Assembly (NCBI GenBank): GCA_000827495.1
Contig: KN817596.1
Coordinates: forward strand, 1-64,000
Direction: 5' to 3'
Length of the DNA stretch: 64,000 bases
Source of the DNA: Hypholoma sublateritium FD-334 SS-4
Taxonomy: Eukaryota > Basidiomycota > Agaricomycetes > Agaricales > Strophariaceae
Below the pieces are notes generated by a model. The model was not told the DNA's origin and made no database searches. It saw only the letters and a program-made list of their open reading frames with translations. The translations under genes and the position numbers were made by a program. The first letter of the stretch is position 1, and each line of letters starts with the position of its first letter. This document shows positions 24,070-38,344 of the stretch, piece by piece.

Positions 24070-24989
24070 TGTTGAGTACATTGAGTTTGTTTAGGTCGTT
24101 TCAGCCTCGGGGAGAGTGATATCATCTATAAGCCAAGTGCCTCGTGCATGAGGAGTTGCGTGCCTCAGTGTCGAGGTCCTGGACTGCCAGAGTCAGGCAG
24201 GAACGTTGGAAGTTGGAATCCGCACTGCCTTGGCATATCGAATGTGTATTAAGAAAAGCACAGCACGTGACACTGATTTTCACGCGTTTGACACGCGTTT
24301 TCGATTTGACCGCTGCACTGTCCTGCCGGGCATGCATGGCACGCGCATCGTAGTACTGAGCTAAGCGCGCAATAACGTGGCCTATGGATCTTACAGCACC
24401 TTCCCGCACATTCTCCCCGAGCGCTGCATACTGGAATTACAACATGTTGTCATTCGATTTTTTTCCAACCGACTGCTGGTAGGATTTGGACAGGATTTCA
24501 GTAAGAAATTTGAAGAAGATCATCGAATACATCGTTTCTGTGTCATCAAAAACTTGTTTCCAATTTCTGTCCGTTTGAGAATCTTCAATCACGTTATTAA
24601 TGACAGTCAAGCACAAAGGAATATTTCCCGGGTACTGACACCAGACTTTAATTGTTTGCGTTGTAGTGTCCTTTAATTAGTACATCGGCGGTGACTCTCA
24701 TACTACTGACATGAAACAACTCTCGTCCAACGAATGGCTCCTCAATCTTTCCTCCCATTAACTGACGTCAAGCGTTCTGCCCCATCGGATTCAAGAATCA
24801 AAAGAGTCGAGCCACAATGTGACAATAGGTACAGGCCGTAAGATGCTCAAATGGGACGGTACGACGATTTCAATCATGTACTACAAGTCTATACCTCAAA
24901 CACAGAAGCTACTGTATTGATTTCATATCGAAATGCATCGTTCATAAGTTCATTACATTGGTCTTGACAGTGAGACACAAACAAGAGAT
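24070..24989. other. Intergenic, no gene recognised
   Basis: The upstream flank of the NACHT gene and the 3' flank of the sulfite oxidase gene. Short reading frames exist but none shows a family motif or splice-supported extension. Confidence 0.45.
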
Positions 24990-27254
24990 TTAGTTAGCGG
25001 GTTCTCTGGGATATTTCCTGGTGGCTGCCAAGTAGTCATCCAAATTCTCCACCGTGTATTCGAGGGGGCGAGTAAGAGGGTTGAAGTCAATTCCCCTTTC
25101 GTTCAATTCCCTCAGACGTTCGGCAGTCGCCGGTCTCGATTTGTTGACGCTATATATCTTGATGCTAGATGCGGCGGTTTAGTGTAGTGTTTGGCATTAC
25201 ATGCTTAAAAAAGTATACCGATGTGCAGATGAAGTGACATGAAGATCCCAGCTGTCAGTGGCATTAAACGTTATGGAATAATCAGGTGTTGAGCGAAACT
25301 TGACTTACTTCCAAGCGGAGCGGACAAAGGTAGGCTCGGTATTATTAGAAGAGTCCCAAGTCCTGACACAGAGCTCCAGCCAGCCCTCTGCGTCGACTGG
25401 TAGGTCGATCTTCCACAGGCGCCAAGCGTGATAATGCTATCCCGAAGAATAATCAATGAAGTTGATCTTTTAAATTCAAAGTAGAGCGACTTACCTTCTC
25501 TGTCATATCTTCTTGAGCGACAGCATACCAAATGTGTCCACTTTTCAAAAGTTAGAAGAAACCTTACAGAAGAACATCTTCAGAACTAACCCATCAGGAG
25601 ATACTTCGACCCTCTCGACCCAGTTTCCACCTCCGCTGTATGCCCATCCCTTCATAGTAATTTTCCCTGTATGTATAATGACTTCTTTGTCTTCGGGGAA
25701 TATTATAGCGCTCCTGGATAGTGAAACAAAATCGTCATCCACAATGTCGCAAACCATAAAACCACGCTCACGAGACAGGCATCTGCTGTATAGAGAATCC
25801 GTTAGAGAACTTCGCGTTTTGCTTGCCAATCTAGGACAAGATACAAGAAACGATGTTTGAGCTTGCCATTTTCGCAACTTGTAATTCGATATGCGCACCT
25901 GAGGGGTGAAGTAGAGATATTCCTGGGCTTGTACTGGTCCCAAGCTTGGCTCCGCGATCGCATTAATCTTATACACCCACTTGCAGCTTCGGGCCCCGAT
26001 GTATCCTGTTACGACGACGCGCAGAGGCGCCCCATGAATTTTGGGAAGGGGTTCACCGTTCATTTCCCAGGCAAGGATAACCTCCTCGTTCTGGCGGACC
26101 TTGCGCCATGGAACAGAGACGGCGTAGTTAAAGACATTATTCTTTCTAAATAAATCGGTAAGAATTGCAAATAAATTGATAGTGGACGATATGTCGAATT
26201 TTGTGCTCACTTGAAATATGTATCGGCGCCGATAAATTCCAGATGTTGGCAGCTGGGAAGGATCCCACCACATGCCCTCTTCAGTACTTTCTTCAAGGGA
26301 ACACCGCGATACACTGCAGTTCCTCTGTACCGAGATCAGTTCATTATTCGGGTAGATCATCGGGTGGAGACAAAAATGGGACTGACATCGCTCCTTCACC
26401 TAGAAGGGAGCAAATACACAAAACGTCAAAAAGAATCACGGATGGCTTGTCAATGATAAGAACATACCCCACGGTGCATTGATGAGCTCATCGCCGTCTC
26501 CGGGATATTCACGGATTTGTTCGATACGGCGAGTACCACTGCATTGAAGAGTAACAGTGACTTCTACCTGTGGGAACTTCTCCGGGTCTTTCAGATCCTT
26601 GAGAGAAATCTTCACAGGCTTGTTGACAAGGCCCCCAATTTCAAGCTCGAACGCGTCTTCGGCGATATCGGGAACACCGCCGTGGTTTCGTACACTACAG
26701 CGATAAAAGCTGTCAGTGTCAGTTGGCACAAAGAAAAGGTGGGTACCCACAAATGATATTTATTGTTGGTCAACTTGTTTTCCAGCAGCTGATACCGCCT
26801 TGTTTCGCCGTTGTACGGGAAATCGAGGAGGTGGATTATGTCATGTTTCTCCTTTTGGACTACCTCCCAGCTATCATCGACGATCTTGTCAAGTCCGAGG
26901 GCTTCATGATAGGCCTTCCAGCGGGTTCCTACGAGAACCGGGTTGGTATCAGGAAGAGGGACGAATTGGAACTCTAGTCTCAAGGCGCAAGTGAGCATCA
27001 TGTGTATTGCACAATGCCGAAATTCGCACCAGGCGGATGGGGAAATCGCTTTTGCTCCAGGATGCTACGTGCCAACTCTTTCTTCTCGGGATACTCTTCC
27101 CATTCCACATATCTGAGTGTTGTGATGAGCGGACGAACGTAGGCACGATTCATTCTCCTTACCCATTCCATCCAAGCTTTTCATCTGCGAAAGTTGCATG
27201 CGGTTTGTCGTTGTCAGGCGATCTGGGAGAGAGTGGAGAGGCAATTGAAGACAT
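24990..27254 (-). CDS. Sulfite oxidase-type molybdopterin oxidoreductase
   Basis: Thirteen exons on the minus strand close in frame for 520 aa: 27254-27163, 27112-27030, 26973-26751, 26694-26468, 26399-26387 (13 nt), 26324-26211, 26145-25899, 25830-25772, 25713-25591, 25540-25495, 25436-25309, 25251-25219 and 25164-24990. The Moco domain has VRNHGGVPD, then TLQCSGTRR, whose Cys (about 184) is the molybdenum ligand, and W-E-M-N-G-E-P-L-P with GYIGARS-KW. The C-terminal dimerisation domain has GWAYSGGG-WVERVEVS and HYHAWRLW. There is no cytochrome b5 or FAD domain, so this is like plant or peroxisomal sulfite oxidase rather than a full nitrate reductase. It probably oxidises sulfite to sulfate. 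The last residues, EPAN, are not a peroxisomal SKL signal. The 13-nt exon is needed to keep frame and the conserved GEGAIGT stretch. Confidence 0.92.
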
Positions 27255-28999
27255 GTTTTATATCGACCAATGCAATGTAGAAGATGAGAGGGGAAAATGG
27301 TTCTTTGCAGCTCGAAGTTATTTAAATACTTCCTCGAGAGTCGAGGATATAGGGCGGAATTGATACCATAGGAAAAGAAGCGAGGATTGCTACAAGAACA
27401 TGTGTTCGTCTTCTGGTGTGCACGACAGTGAGTATATTTATCCTACGATAACGGAGAAAGATGTTCCTTGGTTTCTTAGAATAAACTACACGAGGCATCG
27501 ATATCCCACAAACTTGCCGATTGAAAGGTCACCAGACCAAGGAAAATTCTGTAAACGCCGGCCTACACGGTGGCACGTTGAGAAGTGTCTGTCAATTGAA
27601 AGTCCAGAATGAATCCCAGAAGTGCTCGTGAGCGCATGAGGATTGTATTTTGTTGCTGATATGCTCACATCGTCGGCAAAAGTAGAGTAAGCCTGTAGTG
27701 CTGCCAACGAAGCGATACGTAGATATCCAATTATCATGCTTGAGTACACATGGAAGATTTGCAAAAAGGTTTACTTTATTAAATGAAATCTGCATCGTCT
27801 ACCGGTCGAACTCGGGTCGAACGCGAGTTCAATGCGCACGGAGCTTGCACGGAGCGCGCGTCCGACAAAGCGCGCCGCTCGGCGCGTTGCCAGTCACATA
27901 AGTATTACGATCATGTGACCGATTTACGGTCCCAGTGCCAATTTTCGAGTCGGAACCTTTCCTTTGCCTTGCTAACCAATTGCTAACGCTATTGTCATTT
28001 TCCTTGTGTTGGTCTGGAGGGGGGAACCGTTTTCTGGTAAGGTCGTACTGAGGCCGAATACAAATCAGATGTCAAGCTCAACAGGGTGCGCTTGTACTAC
28101 ATCGACGTCACCGTGACTCAAGCTCCTCAGGCTAGCCCCCCCCCCCAATCGATCCGCAGCGCTGTGTCGTATGAACTCCCTATCTTTACCAATCTGAAGA
28201 TCTGCCTTTGTCGCAATTTTGACAGTCCAGGTTCCAAAACCTGCCCCTTTCAAAATTCCAACGTGGGTGCTGGCACCGTTCACTACCGATTAGCATCCAT
28301 TACAAGCGATTCATCCTCGCCCCGCCCGTGGCTGCACTTGCAGGAGGAAAGCTGCATCCCTTACAGATTCCACTAGTATAGACAATGTTGTCACATTCTG
28401 CCTACCTGGTTCCCTATTCCTGCCAAACTCTGACGACCACGACTGTCGACATCTTCATATACGTGCCCAGAGTTTTGTTATTTCATTGGGCATTTCCTTC
28501 CTCCTGTCTAGGGATCATTGCTACCTTTTGTATTGCCACAGTGGCGAATCTCCAAGCCCTTCTAGCCATTTTTATCCAGTTAAAAATTTCTCGCCTCAAA
28601 TAAGCCTCAAGCTTATGATGCCCTAGGATCGGAATTCCGTCTGGCAACTCTCATAGCGGTGACTGTTATTGCTATATCATGATCTGTGTTCATTATCACG
28701 ACGTCTTCAGCTATGAGCGCGAACGTCCACCGAGGAGGATTGACAGCTCTGAATTCCAACGCTGATTACACTTTATATGGCGTTAAAATCGAAATCCCAT
28801 TTCCGCAATGAAAATACCTTTTCGGCTTGTGCAATAGGGCAGCCCCTCCGTCACCGATCCCTTACAATGTCTGTGGTTCACTTGGAGCTATTCATATCTC
28901 CCAGACCGGCATGTGAGCCTTGATAACCTTCGAGTGGCTGGAATACCTGTTGGACTTATTCGAAAGATTTCTGACTAGAACAATCAGTTTATCGCGAAG
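27255..28999. other. Intergenic, no gene recognised
   Basis: The promoter side of the sulfite oxidase gene and the 3' flank of the amidohydrolase gene. A 200-bp segment at about 27790-27900 is GC-rich against an AT-rich background. I find no splice-supported gene. Confidence 0.45.
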
Positions 29000-31900
29000 T
29001 TAAAACATTTCAACAGTTCCAGCCTCCGCAGAGATTACCCCGACAGGTTTGCTGTCAAAATCCAACACATTTCCTCCCCGGTACAGCACCAAATCCGGAA
29101 TGGAGAAGCGAGGTCGCCTGAGACCCAGTGCCTTGTGCAGATTTGTTGAGGCAAGTGCTAAAGCCTGTGATTTGCTGATGGTTCCATTGGACTCTAGGGC
29201 AACCTATAAAAACATTAGCTGATCGTATGAGCGAATATGACGGAGGAAGTCTACCCATGCGATGTCGAATCGAGTATTTCGCGCGGTACTTTCGTTAACG
29301 ACCCCGATAGCTACGTTGACGCCAGCGTCTAAGAGCACCATCAACGCACTCTTCTGGGACAGAGGGGGCCCAGGTAAACTAATTTGAAGCAAATGGCAAC
29401 TATGAGTGCCGTGTCGATCATTATCCTAGATTTTCTTGCTTACATTCTCCTTTGTTGCCAGCTATCTGGGTATGGCCTGGAGGACGTCAATACAACACTT
29501 ACATCCGCGTCAGCAATCTCTTTTGCCAGAAGGTGAGCCTCCGATGCACCAGAGAATGTAAGTTGGAGCCTCTTTCCCGTGAGTCCTTCATACTCGGCCT
29601 TCAAGCCGAGCAGCGTAGCCATAATATCTGCATTTTCAACAGAGATGACCAAGGGAGCATTCCCCTGGAACCGGCCATGTCAGCAGCCGGATTTGAAAGA
29701 AGTGGGGATGAGGGTACCCACTTCGCGAATCTTGCACATCGCCGCCCCTATCTGTCGCGATTCTTCCGCACCCCCAAGGAGAAGTGTGCGCAGAGCTGAG
29801 ATCTGCGTACTGACGCTGACTGTCTGGTCTAGGCTTACGGAGATGTGAACAGAGGTTTCGTGCTGTATTATTGCGCCCTTGGAGAGAGCGTGGGGTGCGC
29901 CGAGACGGAATGCCGCGGCAATTCCACGGAGGAATCCATCTCCTACGGGTGCGGTAATGGCGGTCGTCACTCCTGAGCGATATGCAAGCCTACAAATATA
30001 TGAATACCGATATTTCAAAAATGGAAAACAAATAACATACAGCGCACCCCTTCCTTCGAAAGAAAGGCCATCGACGGCTCGGATTAGACCCACATCGGCG
30101 ACGAGAGCGGGCAAATCACCATCAGTAAGTAAGTCAAACACCAGTCCGTCGTTCGTGGATGGCTCAAGACGTATCTCGACGAGACCAAGGGGCGAACCGT
30201 ACGTTGTCAGTCCCGGTCCTATCGCCCCGCCATTCAGATCAATAGTTTCTTCCTTCTGCGCACCGGTCAAAGATGGAGTGGAACAATCCTCCGCGGGGCC
30301 TTCGGTACAGATGATTTGACCCTGTTCGACGATCACAGTCCTACCAACGGAGTAATCTTGGCTAACATCGAAAGCTGTCTCAAGTCTGGGCTCATCATTG
30401 AGGTTGTCAAAGCCGATCAAGGTCTTGACGCCGGTGATCCTGACTCTTCCAGAGATTTTGTGCCCAGTAAGAGGGGGAAGTCCCTCCCATTCGACGGTGG
30501 CGTTTTTTTCCTGATCCCAGTTAGGTGTATCTGGGAGGTCTTGGAATTCCGCGGGTTTTGCAAGGGAGAAGGAGCCACTAAGTTGGGCAATGCCATCGAC
30601 GTACACTTGAATTGGTGTTGCGCCGAGCGCAAGGGGATGCGAATCCCAGACAATGATATCTATCTTTGTGGATGAGACAGATTTGCGTTCAAAAATACGC
30701 AGGACACACCAGCATCGAAGCCTGTGATAAAGAATCAAAGGGGTTGTGGTAAGTTCAGAAACGTGAAAATGTCTCAAAGTTTTACCTTCGCCTATCGTGC
30801 CAATCCGATGGCCGAGTCCAGCGGCATTAGCAGGGACCGACGTGACAGAGGCGAGAGCTAATGCAGGATTCAGGCCGTAGTGATGTGCTTGCTGAGCTTC
30901 GAAAAGTAGATAACGGCTGTTGACCACCGGATGATCAGACTATCACATTCCAATTAGTGTGGTCGGCCCCGCAGTGCAAGTGTGTCATATTAGGTACCTT
31001 CATAACAACTGGAATTCCATGCTCAGAAAGCACACGAGGCGCAAATTCCGATCCACGATACGCCTCACGCTTCTTCCTGAAATTGTTGGCGAACAATGCG
31101 ATAGAAGGTGCACCGCCCTATTTTCCAGCGTAAACGCAACTCGTCGTAATGTAGCTCAAAGATTACGCACCCAGGTCTTTTTCAACAAGTCAGGAACAAG
31201 GTATGTTTCTCCTGCATGGTGGAACGACGCGACTGGGAATTGAAATTCATTTGAAAGGCGAACTATTCCATCAAGATCCACGGCTTCATAGCAGTGAATA
31301 GAAAGCTGGAAGCCGCTCAGTCAAATAAACTGTGTTAAAAATATGAACTCACCTTGACTCTTCCTCGCAGGACATCCACTAACGACTCCCACTGCAGGTC
31401 TTCGGGGAATTCGGCGGCGCCTCCGCTGTCGGCTTCCAGAACATCCCAGGCTCCTGATCCCACTGTTCTGCAAAATGTATCTTGCGCATCGCGGATCTTG
31501 CGTGCTTCGTCATAGGCGTGGCGGAAGTTCCACTGACCATCCATCCTTGTCTGGTCATACAGACTGTTGGGATTTTCTCCTACATCGAATGAGAAAACAA
31601 ACGAGATAATGATATCAATCATATTAAACGCACCGCATGCATGCTTCATGTGTCTCCAACGTATATATTCCGTTCCATTTGATAGATGTGTTAATGAGAG
31701 TGGCGGTTCAATGACTTTCGAAGTCGCCGAGCGCTCTGTAGTGGGCCGCAATTTGATGACGAAAGCTTGCCCACCCATGTTGTTCGCACTACCTGGAAGA
31801 ATTTGTGCAGAAGTGACTCCACCAGCCATAGCCAGTTCATATGACGCGTCATGCGTGTTTAGACCGTCGATGCTTCGTAGCCACGGAAGGATCGGATTGC

Positions 31901-32491
31901 GCACTGAGTTCCCATCCGAAGCACCTGGAAAATGTGAACAAGATTTGTTTTGCGCCGATTCTCAGCACATACCGGAGAGGCCTGGAGAGCTGTACACCCC
32001 AATATGTGAATGAAGGTCCACTTTCCTCCCACATCTTGTACTCTCATCTCGCTCTCTGTGCCCACCACAGCTGAGATGAGACTAGGTGGTATGTAGCCAA
32101 CTGCAATGATCAAGCCCTTGTCCAGTAGAATGTCGCCATAGACGATTTCGGTCCCATTGCGCGCGCCAGTCCATATCTTCGCGTTCCTCAACAAAGTCGG
32201 TGGCGTTCCGGGAACCCACCGGTCACTTCCGTCTTGCAAGCGCGATGAAGTGGCATAACCCGCTGGTGGGCCCGCAGGTACATGTATAGTCGAGCATTTC
32301 GAGAGCAATTTAGCTCGGTGGGCATTTATCAGATCGTCTTCGCGCCGAGATATGGTTCTCAGGGGAGAAAGTGTATAAACGAGCTGCGCAACGGCAGCAC
32401 ATGATATCGCAAAGAAGAAGATTCTGCGCCATGTCAGCGTCGTGCCGGGGCCAACGTACTGCCTTGAAGTGGACGCCAGGTTCTGTGGCAT
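29000..32491 (-). CDS. Membrane-anchored amidohydrolase-family protein (one apparent frame break)
   Basis: Minus-strand exons: 32491-32021, frame break, 32021-31973, 31924-31634, 31579-31353, 31305-31171, 31117-30998, 30939-30786, 30721-30710 (12 nt), 30659-30041, 29989-29722, 29664-29444, 29378-29255 and 29203-29000; about 960 aa. A signal-anchor helix lies at about residues 24-43 (IFFFAISCAAVAQLVYTL). The metallo-dependent hydrolase fold follows, with VDLHSHIGV giving the first HxH metal pair, then GGVTSAQILPGS, IHCYEA, FHHAGE, MKSDHPV and ADIIVWDSHPL. A second half (AYRSGVTTAITAP onward) repeats hydrolase-like strands and may be a degenerate domain. Substrate unknown. Just ahead of HxH the frame shifts by one base, and the usual segment of W-V-T-P-G type seems missing. 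All other junctions close in frame, so this is either a sequence error or a recent lesion. Confidence 0.8.
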
Positions 32492-35400
32492 GGAGTCTGG
32501 TGAAGGTTCGTTTCATTATTTGAAACTGAGCACCTTGTGCAGATGGTGACCGTGGAGGAACTCAGCGAAAGCTTCAAAAGCTTCCGATTCACCATCCGGC
32601 AATCATTCCGGGACAGCGTACCCGAGCCGGGCCAGTTCAATCGTCTTCCTGCAAACTTCCTGATCATTCCCGACCTCCTTCAACGCCTTCAAGTTATTCG
32701 AATTATAAACTCATAGAAAGCGGTAAATTGGACTGTATATATCTCCGCATAAAAATCGTTTATCGGCGTCACGGTCCTTTTCCAATAAGTAAGTCAAATG
32801 TACTTTTGATGTACTTAACTTGAAAGTTCCAAACAAATTTTGAAAGGTTTCTTCTACTAATACTCGACCTCACTCGAGGGGGCCGGGGGGGGGGGGGTAA
32901 TAAAAAACACAAGAAGAAGCTGTATATTATCATTGAACGATAAACTACGTACTGACTGCTGGCAGCCATGACTTAAGTATATCATAATGATTTACTTCCG
33001 ATTCCACCTCCGTCCATTCTCCTTCTATTGCATGGTTATATGCCAACCTACAATATTGTAATCTGCACCAGATGATGCATCAGAGACCTTTCCTTCACAC
33101 TCGTTAGGACTCGTCGGAATGTTTGGGATACCAAAGGGGACTAAGTACTTTTATCTGATAGGAGCCAACATGGGCGTTGTTATGCAACAGAGGATATATG
33201 GCCTTACTTACAATTGTGTCCGTAACGGAGGCAGTCATATCGGCCTGATATAATAATTGCACTCTACGAGATCTCATAATCGCCGAGAATGATGTTGTTC
33301 ACGAAGGAAATTTTCTGAGATCTCACATCAGCTTGACCTCTCAAGAGAAATGACAGTCATGGATACTCGACAAGTTCACTAACGCCCCTGGCATACAACC
33401 CACACAATCTTTCGACATTGCTCACTAGTATCGGTGAGCCGGTGAATGCTTCAAACCCGCTTGTCTACCCGACCCTGATCATGGCGACTTCAAGCTACAG
33501 ACGCCTGTGAGCTCAAGCGATGTAAAATTCAAGGCCGAATTTTAGCTGAATGGATGACTCGTCGCACGCCGCACCAATGACCGCTGCTGTGGTCTGAAAT
33601 TGATAAGTGCTTGTAGTTTTGTAGAATATAATATGTACTCGGGTACCCATATGTCTGCCGCTCTGTTACCAAGTATAACAGTGACCACATTTTCATATGT
33701 GAAAGCACGGGCTATGTAATAATTGCAACGGCCCACCAGCATTGGGGGGATCAGCACGATGGAATGGTACTTAGCAAGTTACAAATTCGGAGGGGTTGTG
33801 GTGCAACGACGGCATCAAATAAATTGTTAAATGTAGTGATCAGTGGACACTACTACTTGCTGTTACGTAGTTTGTGTCGGGAAATACAAACCACTGGAAG
33901 GCATGATGACTACCCCAGGTCGATCTCACAACCCGGTCCTCAGGATTTGATATCCTTTACAAATATCATTTCGCCAGTTCCATCAAGGTTTTGTTTGGCC
34001 GTTCAAGAGACTAGAGTCCTACATCACGACATAGTCCGATGAAGTCCGTCTCCGTGCCCCAAATGCAGAGGGATAACTGAACCGGAAAGGTTTTTGCCAA
34101 GTGGCGTTATAGTGAGTTCGGTACTGCCTCCGCACGTGGAATAAACGTGCTTATGATCTGCGGCTCCAGTTCAGGGCCATCAACGCATCACCGACTCGGA
34201 AGCGTATCACTAGCATAGCGCTCGAGGATAAGGGGGGCGTCTAGTTTGCGGTTCCATATACTCAGGGTCGGAAAAGCATAAAGAGCATGAAGAAAGCGCT
34301 ACAAATCTTTATTGCCCAAATCTTTTGAGAATCTGTTCCAGTAACGATGGTCATTGGCAAGCCGTTGGCGACGGAGACGGTCTTGTTTCGAGATGACAGG
34401 AGACGACCGACCGCAGATCAGTCGCGTTTATCGCAATTGTCAATGCTACTGATTCAAATTCAAATTTATACAAAGGCCTACAAATGTACTTACCGCAACC
34501 TATATTTCAGTAAGCATCAATTAAATGGTAACCTCCGTCGTCGAGGTCGTTGACCTCCTCGTTGGTGCAATACTTAGTGTACTCAGTAGATAGTCAGGGA
34601 AACCATTTGTGTATGCAGGCCGATATAGCTTTCGGGGCCTGGCTATAGCGATTCCGGGTGCTGTTATAATTGTGGCTACTGTGATATTTGGAGTGGTACT
34701 CTCCATATTCTTCCAAAACGTCTTCTGCGAGCTTCCCACTGTCTTGTACAAGCCATCTACAACGCTCGGAGATACGTCGGGCAAATATGTATATGCGTGC
34801 ATCTGTTCCCAGTTGTCTATGTTGTCCAACACATAGACAAAGCCAACGCAAAACGCAAAACGTCAGTTAGACAAAGTTCGATCAGCGTGTAAATACACCT
34901 TGTCTCCATCCTTCGGAGAAACTGTAAAAATACCCTACCATAATAGCTCACATTAGCTGCACTCGGCGGGGGCGCCGGAGGTTGTGGGAGCGGCAAAATT
35001 AATTACGCGCACAGATATATTCTGTTGTCTGGCGGTGTCTTCCATCCCTCAGGCCTCAGGCCTCAGGAGTCAGGCCGCTGCACCGCCGGGTGGCGTAGCA
35101 CCTTATGTAGTACCAAACGCACAACTGATGGTCCCGAGACCATCGGTGTGCTTTCGACCACTGAATCCTCAACAAAAAGCCAGCAGTCGGAGAACTTTTC
35201 TGTGCTCCACAGATCTTTGCCCAGCAAGCGCGTCCAAGTATGACTCTCTGAAAATTTATGATGTAGAGTCGCATAGCGCTACTTACATCCCATCATGGCA
35301 GGAACCCCCGACCCCATCGCAAGTGCCAGATGTCGCTGTAGATGGCGGTATAATCAAACGTACACATCCCCTCGGGAGTACTTGATAGGTATAATCAAGG

Positions 35401-36609
35401 TATAAGAGGGGTACCCCGCGGCCAGTCGGCCCGGAGTTCCCGCCGCTCGTTTAATCGGCGCACGGCCACACGAGTAAGAATATGAACACAAGAAGCCTGG
35501 GTTCAGGGCATACTAGAGAGTGTACCTGCATTCAAGGACCCCCAAATGAGGCGCTCAATTGTACGCCGCCCAAGCAAGAATTTCATCTTATTCGCCGTAG
35601 GCTATAATTAGATGTGTACTAGGCTATACATAGAATACTTACATAGCAAGCAGTGAGAGTTGGACATGTTCATGCATTGGCACACCTTCATGCACCGGTT
35701 GCAGAGTGGAAGAATGCTGTCTGTATCCTTACAGAGAATTAAGTCTAGGCTTCATCGACCCGCTGTGCCGTGCGCATATTCATGGGTGTGGCACAAGATC
35801 TACGATTATATCATACTTATGGTGATACCGCCGCAGATCCTGTAACGGCAAGCAGCTGCCGGGTGGCACGATTTATTCTTAGCCCGCCGATGCTCACCAA
35901 CCAGCCCGACATCCGCCGCGACGTGGCAGCCTGCGGAGAAACCCCCCGGCATCCGTCCAACAATTCGAAATGTAATATAATTCAATCGGCAGTCGTTCAT
36001 ATTAAATATGAGAATGCATTGCGACGACACAGGCCCCGGAGCGAGGCGCTATTTAATCTACGCATCGTCTATTGAGAAGAAGGGCAGCCACGCTAGGAAT
36101 AGCGCGCGAAGCTGCACGGGTGCAGTGCGCGCCACCGCGGGGGATCTCGCCGGGCGTGCAGCGTCGATTTGGGTATATGCGCAGTTGGAACGTTCGAGAA
36201 TGGGCATCCCTCTGGATCATCATTCGCGCGAACGATACATCAGCACTACGTAGGTTATCTATGTAACTATGTCTGATATTTGTTGTAGGTATGTATTACA
36301 ATGGACCAGCAAGCCCCCTTTACAAAGCTTAGATTAGATCTATGGCCGCAGCTGCCAACGTCACTGCTGGCTAATGGATATATTATACAGTGTCTTTGTC
36401 CCTGTGAGCTGCCAGCACCACATCGCGAGAAATCAACAGGGGGGGATCCTTACGCGGTTACCGAGTGCTGGTCATCCGACGGAATGGAAGAAGTTAACCA
36501 AAGACGCAGTGCAATGTCGTCGTCGCTCGTAGGCGGCGCATACACCGGCTGAGGCCCTGCACGCTGGCGACGCCGAGTATACTTACACTAATCGCCTGCG
36601 GCACGTGCG
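32492..36609. other. Long intergenic stretch, no gene supported
   Basis: AT-rich DNA to about 35 kb, with a G homopolymer at about 32884-32897, a CTCAGGC micro-repeat at about 35050 and a few short frames. None has a splice-supported extension or a family motif. A minus-strand frame at 34521-34832 was considered and not accepted. From about 35.4 kb the base composition shifts towards the GC-rich accessory block to the right. Confidence 0.4.
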
Positions 36610-38136
36610 GGCAGCGCCGGGACGTCGAGACAGTCACAGCAGTGGGAGCGCTGCGCGATTAGATAGCGCGAAGCGGAGAAGAGCGTGTATATTCAATTGT
36701 CCCCTCCGGGGTTGTAAACCTTATATGTCCACTATCTGTGATGCTATGATTGATGATTGCGTTTGCGACGCCCGCGCTGCGCTGCGCGGTTGCAGGCGCT
36801 AAGCCTGCATGCCGGCGATGCGTACTAAAGCAGTGCGCTGTGTGCTTTCCCACCAACGCATACATAGGCGATGTGACTCCCACCCCAAGCCAGGAAAACA
36901 TAGCAAAAGGGACAATTACGGCATGCGTATAGCCCCGTGCACAGGCGCCGTATCTTTGCTTCACCTTAGTGTTCAGTACTCTGCGCACGAGACCATTACG
37001 TATCGTATATGCCCGACTGCATGAATGTCCGAGCGTGCCAGACCTGTGGGGACGGAAGCAGCGACGAGAATGTGTTCTATAAAGCAGACGGACTTCCGGG
37101 GCTTCTGTTTCATTTGGAAGAGTCAGCGCACTGAGGGCTTCGCGATTGCGACTGTGTATGTTTAGTTTGTTCACGAGACCACTCTAACTCTATTCCACGA
37201 TTAGTTTTTGCCTTGACGTACTTAATAGACTTTCCATAAGAGGCAGACACATAGGGTTTACCGGCGGTTTTTCTGAGGAGTTATCTGGTCCGAGGAGATG
37301 TCCGAAGGCGCCGTCCTTCAGCATCGAGAGACGCTGTATTGGCTATTTTATGTGAAAATATTATAGTGGGTAGATTAAATGCTATTTCGTTCTTTTATAA
37401 GCAGAGTGCCTTGATTGGACGAAAAATATGCAATAATAAACGACATTGGTCTGCGAATATGTGACTGCGCGCATAGCGCATTGCTTTCATGTACCGTCGC
37501 TCTCTCGTCCGGCGCTGTGGGCACCTTTGAAATTAGGCGCGACGGAAGTGCCAAGATCGCGTACGTTGCGCGCACTGCGCAGCGAGCGACACAATCGAGT
37601 ACGCATCGCACACCGCGGTGTAGATGTACGCACTCACGTGCTCATTTGAAGCGGGTCTTGGGTGCAATCACAACGCGCCGTGCGGACTGATGCTCCGGCG
37701 CTTAAGCGCCACCGTGGCGCTAATCATTACCGTCAATCATATATTATCACGGTAATCAAGTTTCATGCATCAAAGATTATTGTGATACTACAAACGCTCC
37801 CGAGCGGCGCCCAATGCACACCTCTTGGCGGACTGACGAGCCCCACTTGCTACGAATTCGATTATGCCATCATATTAGGCGGCCTGACGCGGTGGGCAGC
37901 GGGTGTGCGCTCGAGCACAAACCGCCACCGTGGCGTTACTAGGGCGAATTGTATGTTACTGAAACACCTGAGGCGTCTATATAATTCAATGAATATATAT
38001 GATTCCAGTACTAGCACCCGGAACACCCCTTCATTAGAAGGAACTGAAAACGCCCACAAACCGCGGCTTGATTCTATGATACTAGTATCGCTGTGGCGCC
38101 CCTCCCGGGTCCCGACGCGGTGATGCGCCGTCGTCT

Positions 38137-38184
38137 CAGTGTACCCAGCGGCTCAGTTGGGCCTGAGGGAAGGTATAAAGAGGC
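38137..38184 (+). promoter_or_regulatory. Conserved promoter block of peptide gene 1
   Basis: CAGTGTACCC is followed by AGCGGCTCAGTTGGGCC and GAAGGTATAAAGAGG. TATAAA lies 171 bp upstream of the ATG. The same blocks in the same order precede paralogue 2 and, shortened, paralogue 3. Confidence 0.6.
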
Positions 38185-38344
38185 GGCGTACGTCTGCATA
38201 GTGGGTATCTGCAAATCGTCGCTTTACCACCTACATCTATACGCACTTAACCAGTCCCCACCTAAGGTACATATTATTATCTGCTTTGTTTCCTGGACAT
38301 CGCTGACTGACCTGGGGCGCGTGGGCAGATTCTCGCTAACAACA

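Noticed and set aside
34521..34832. Minus-strand frame of 103 aa in AT-rich DNA
   Set aside because: No recognised motif, no signal peptide and no splice-supported extension; left as intergenic.
36659..37174. Minus-strand frame of 171 aa similar to a plus-strand frame at 63468-63962
   Set aside because: Both start at GTG, lose register in the middle through indels and lie in the arm repeat. The likeness is that of the DNA repeat, not of a conserved protein.
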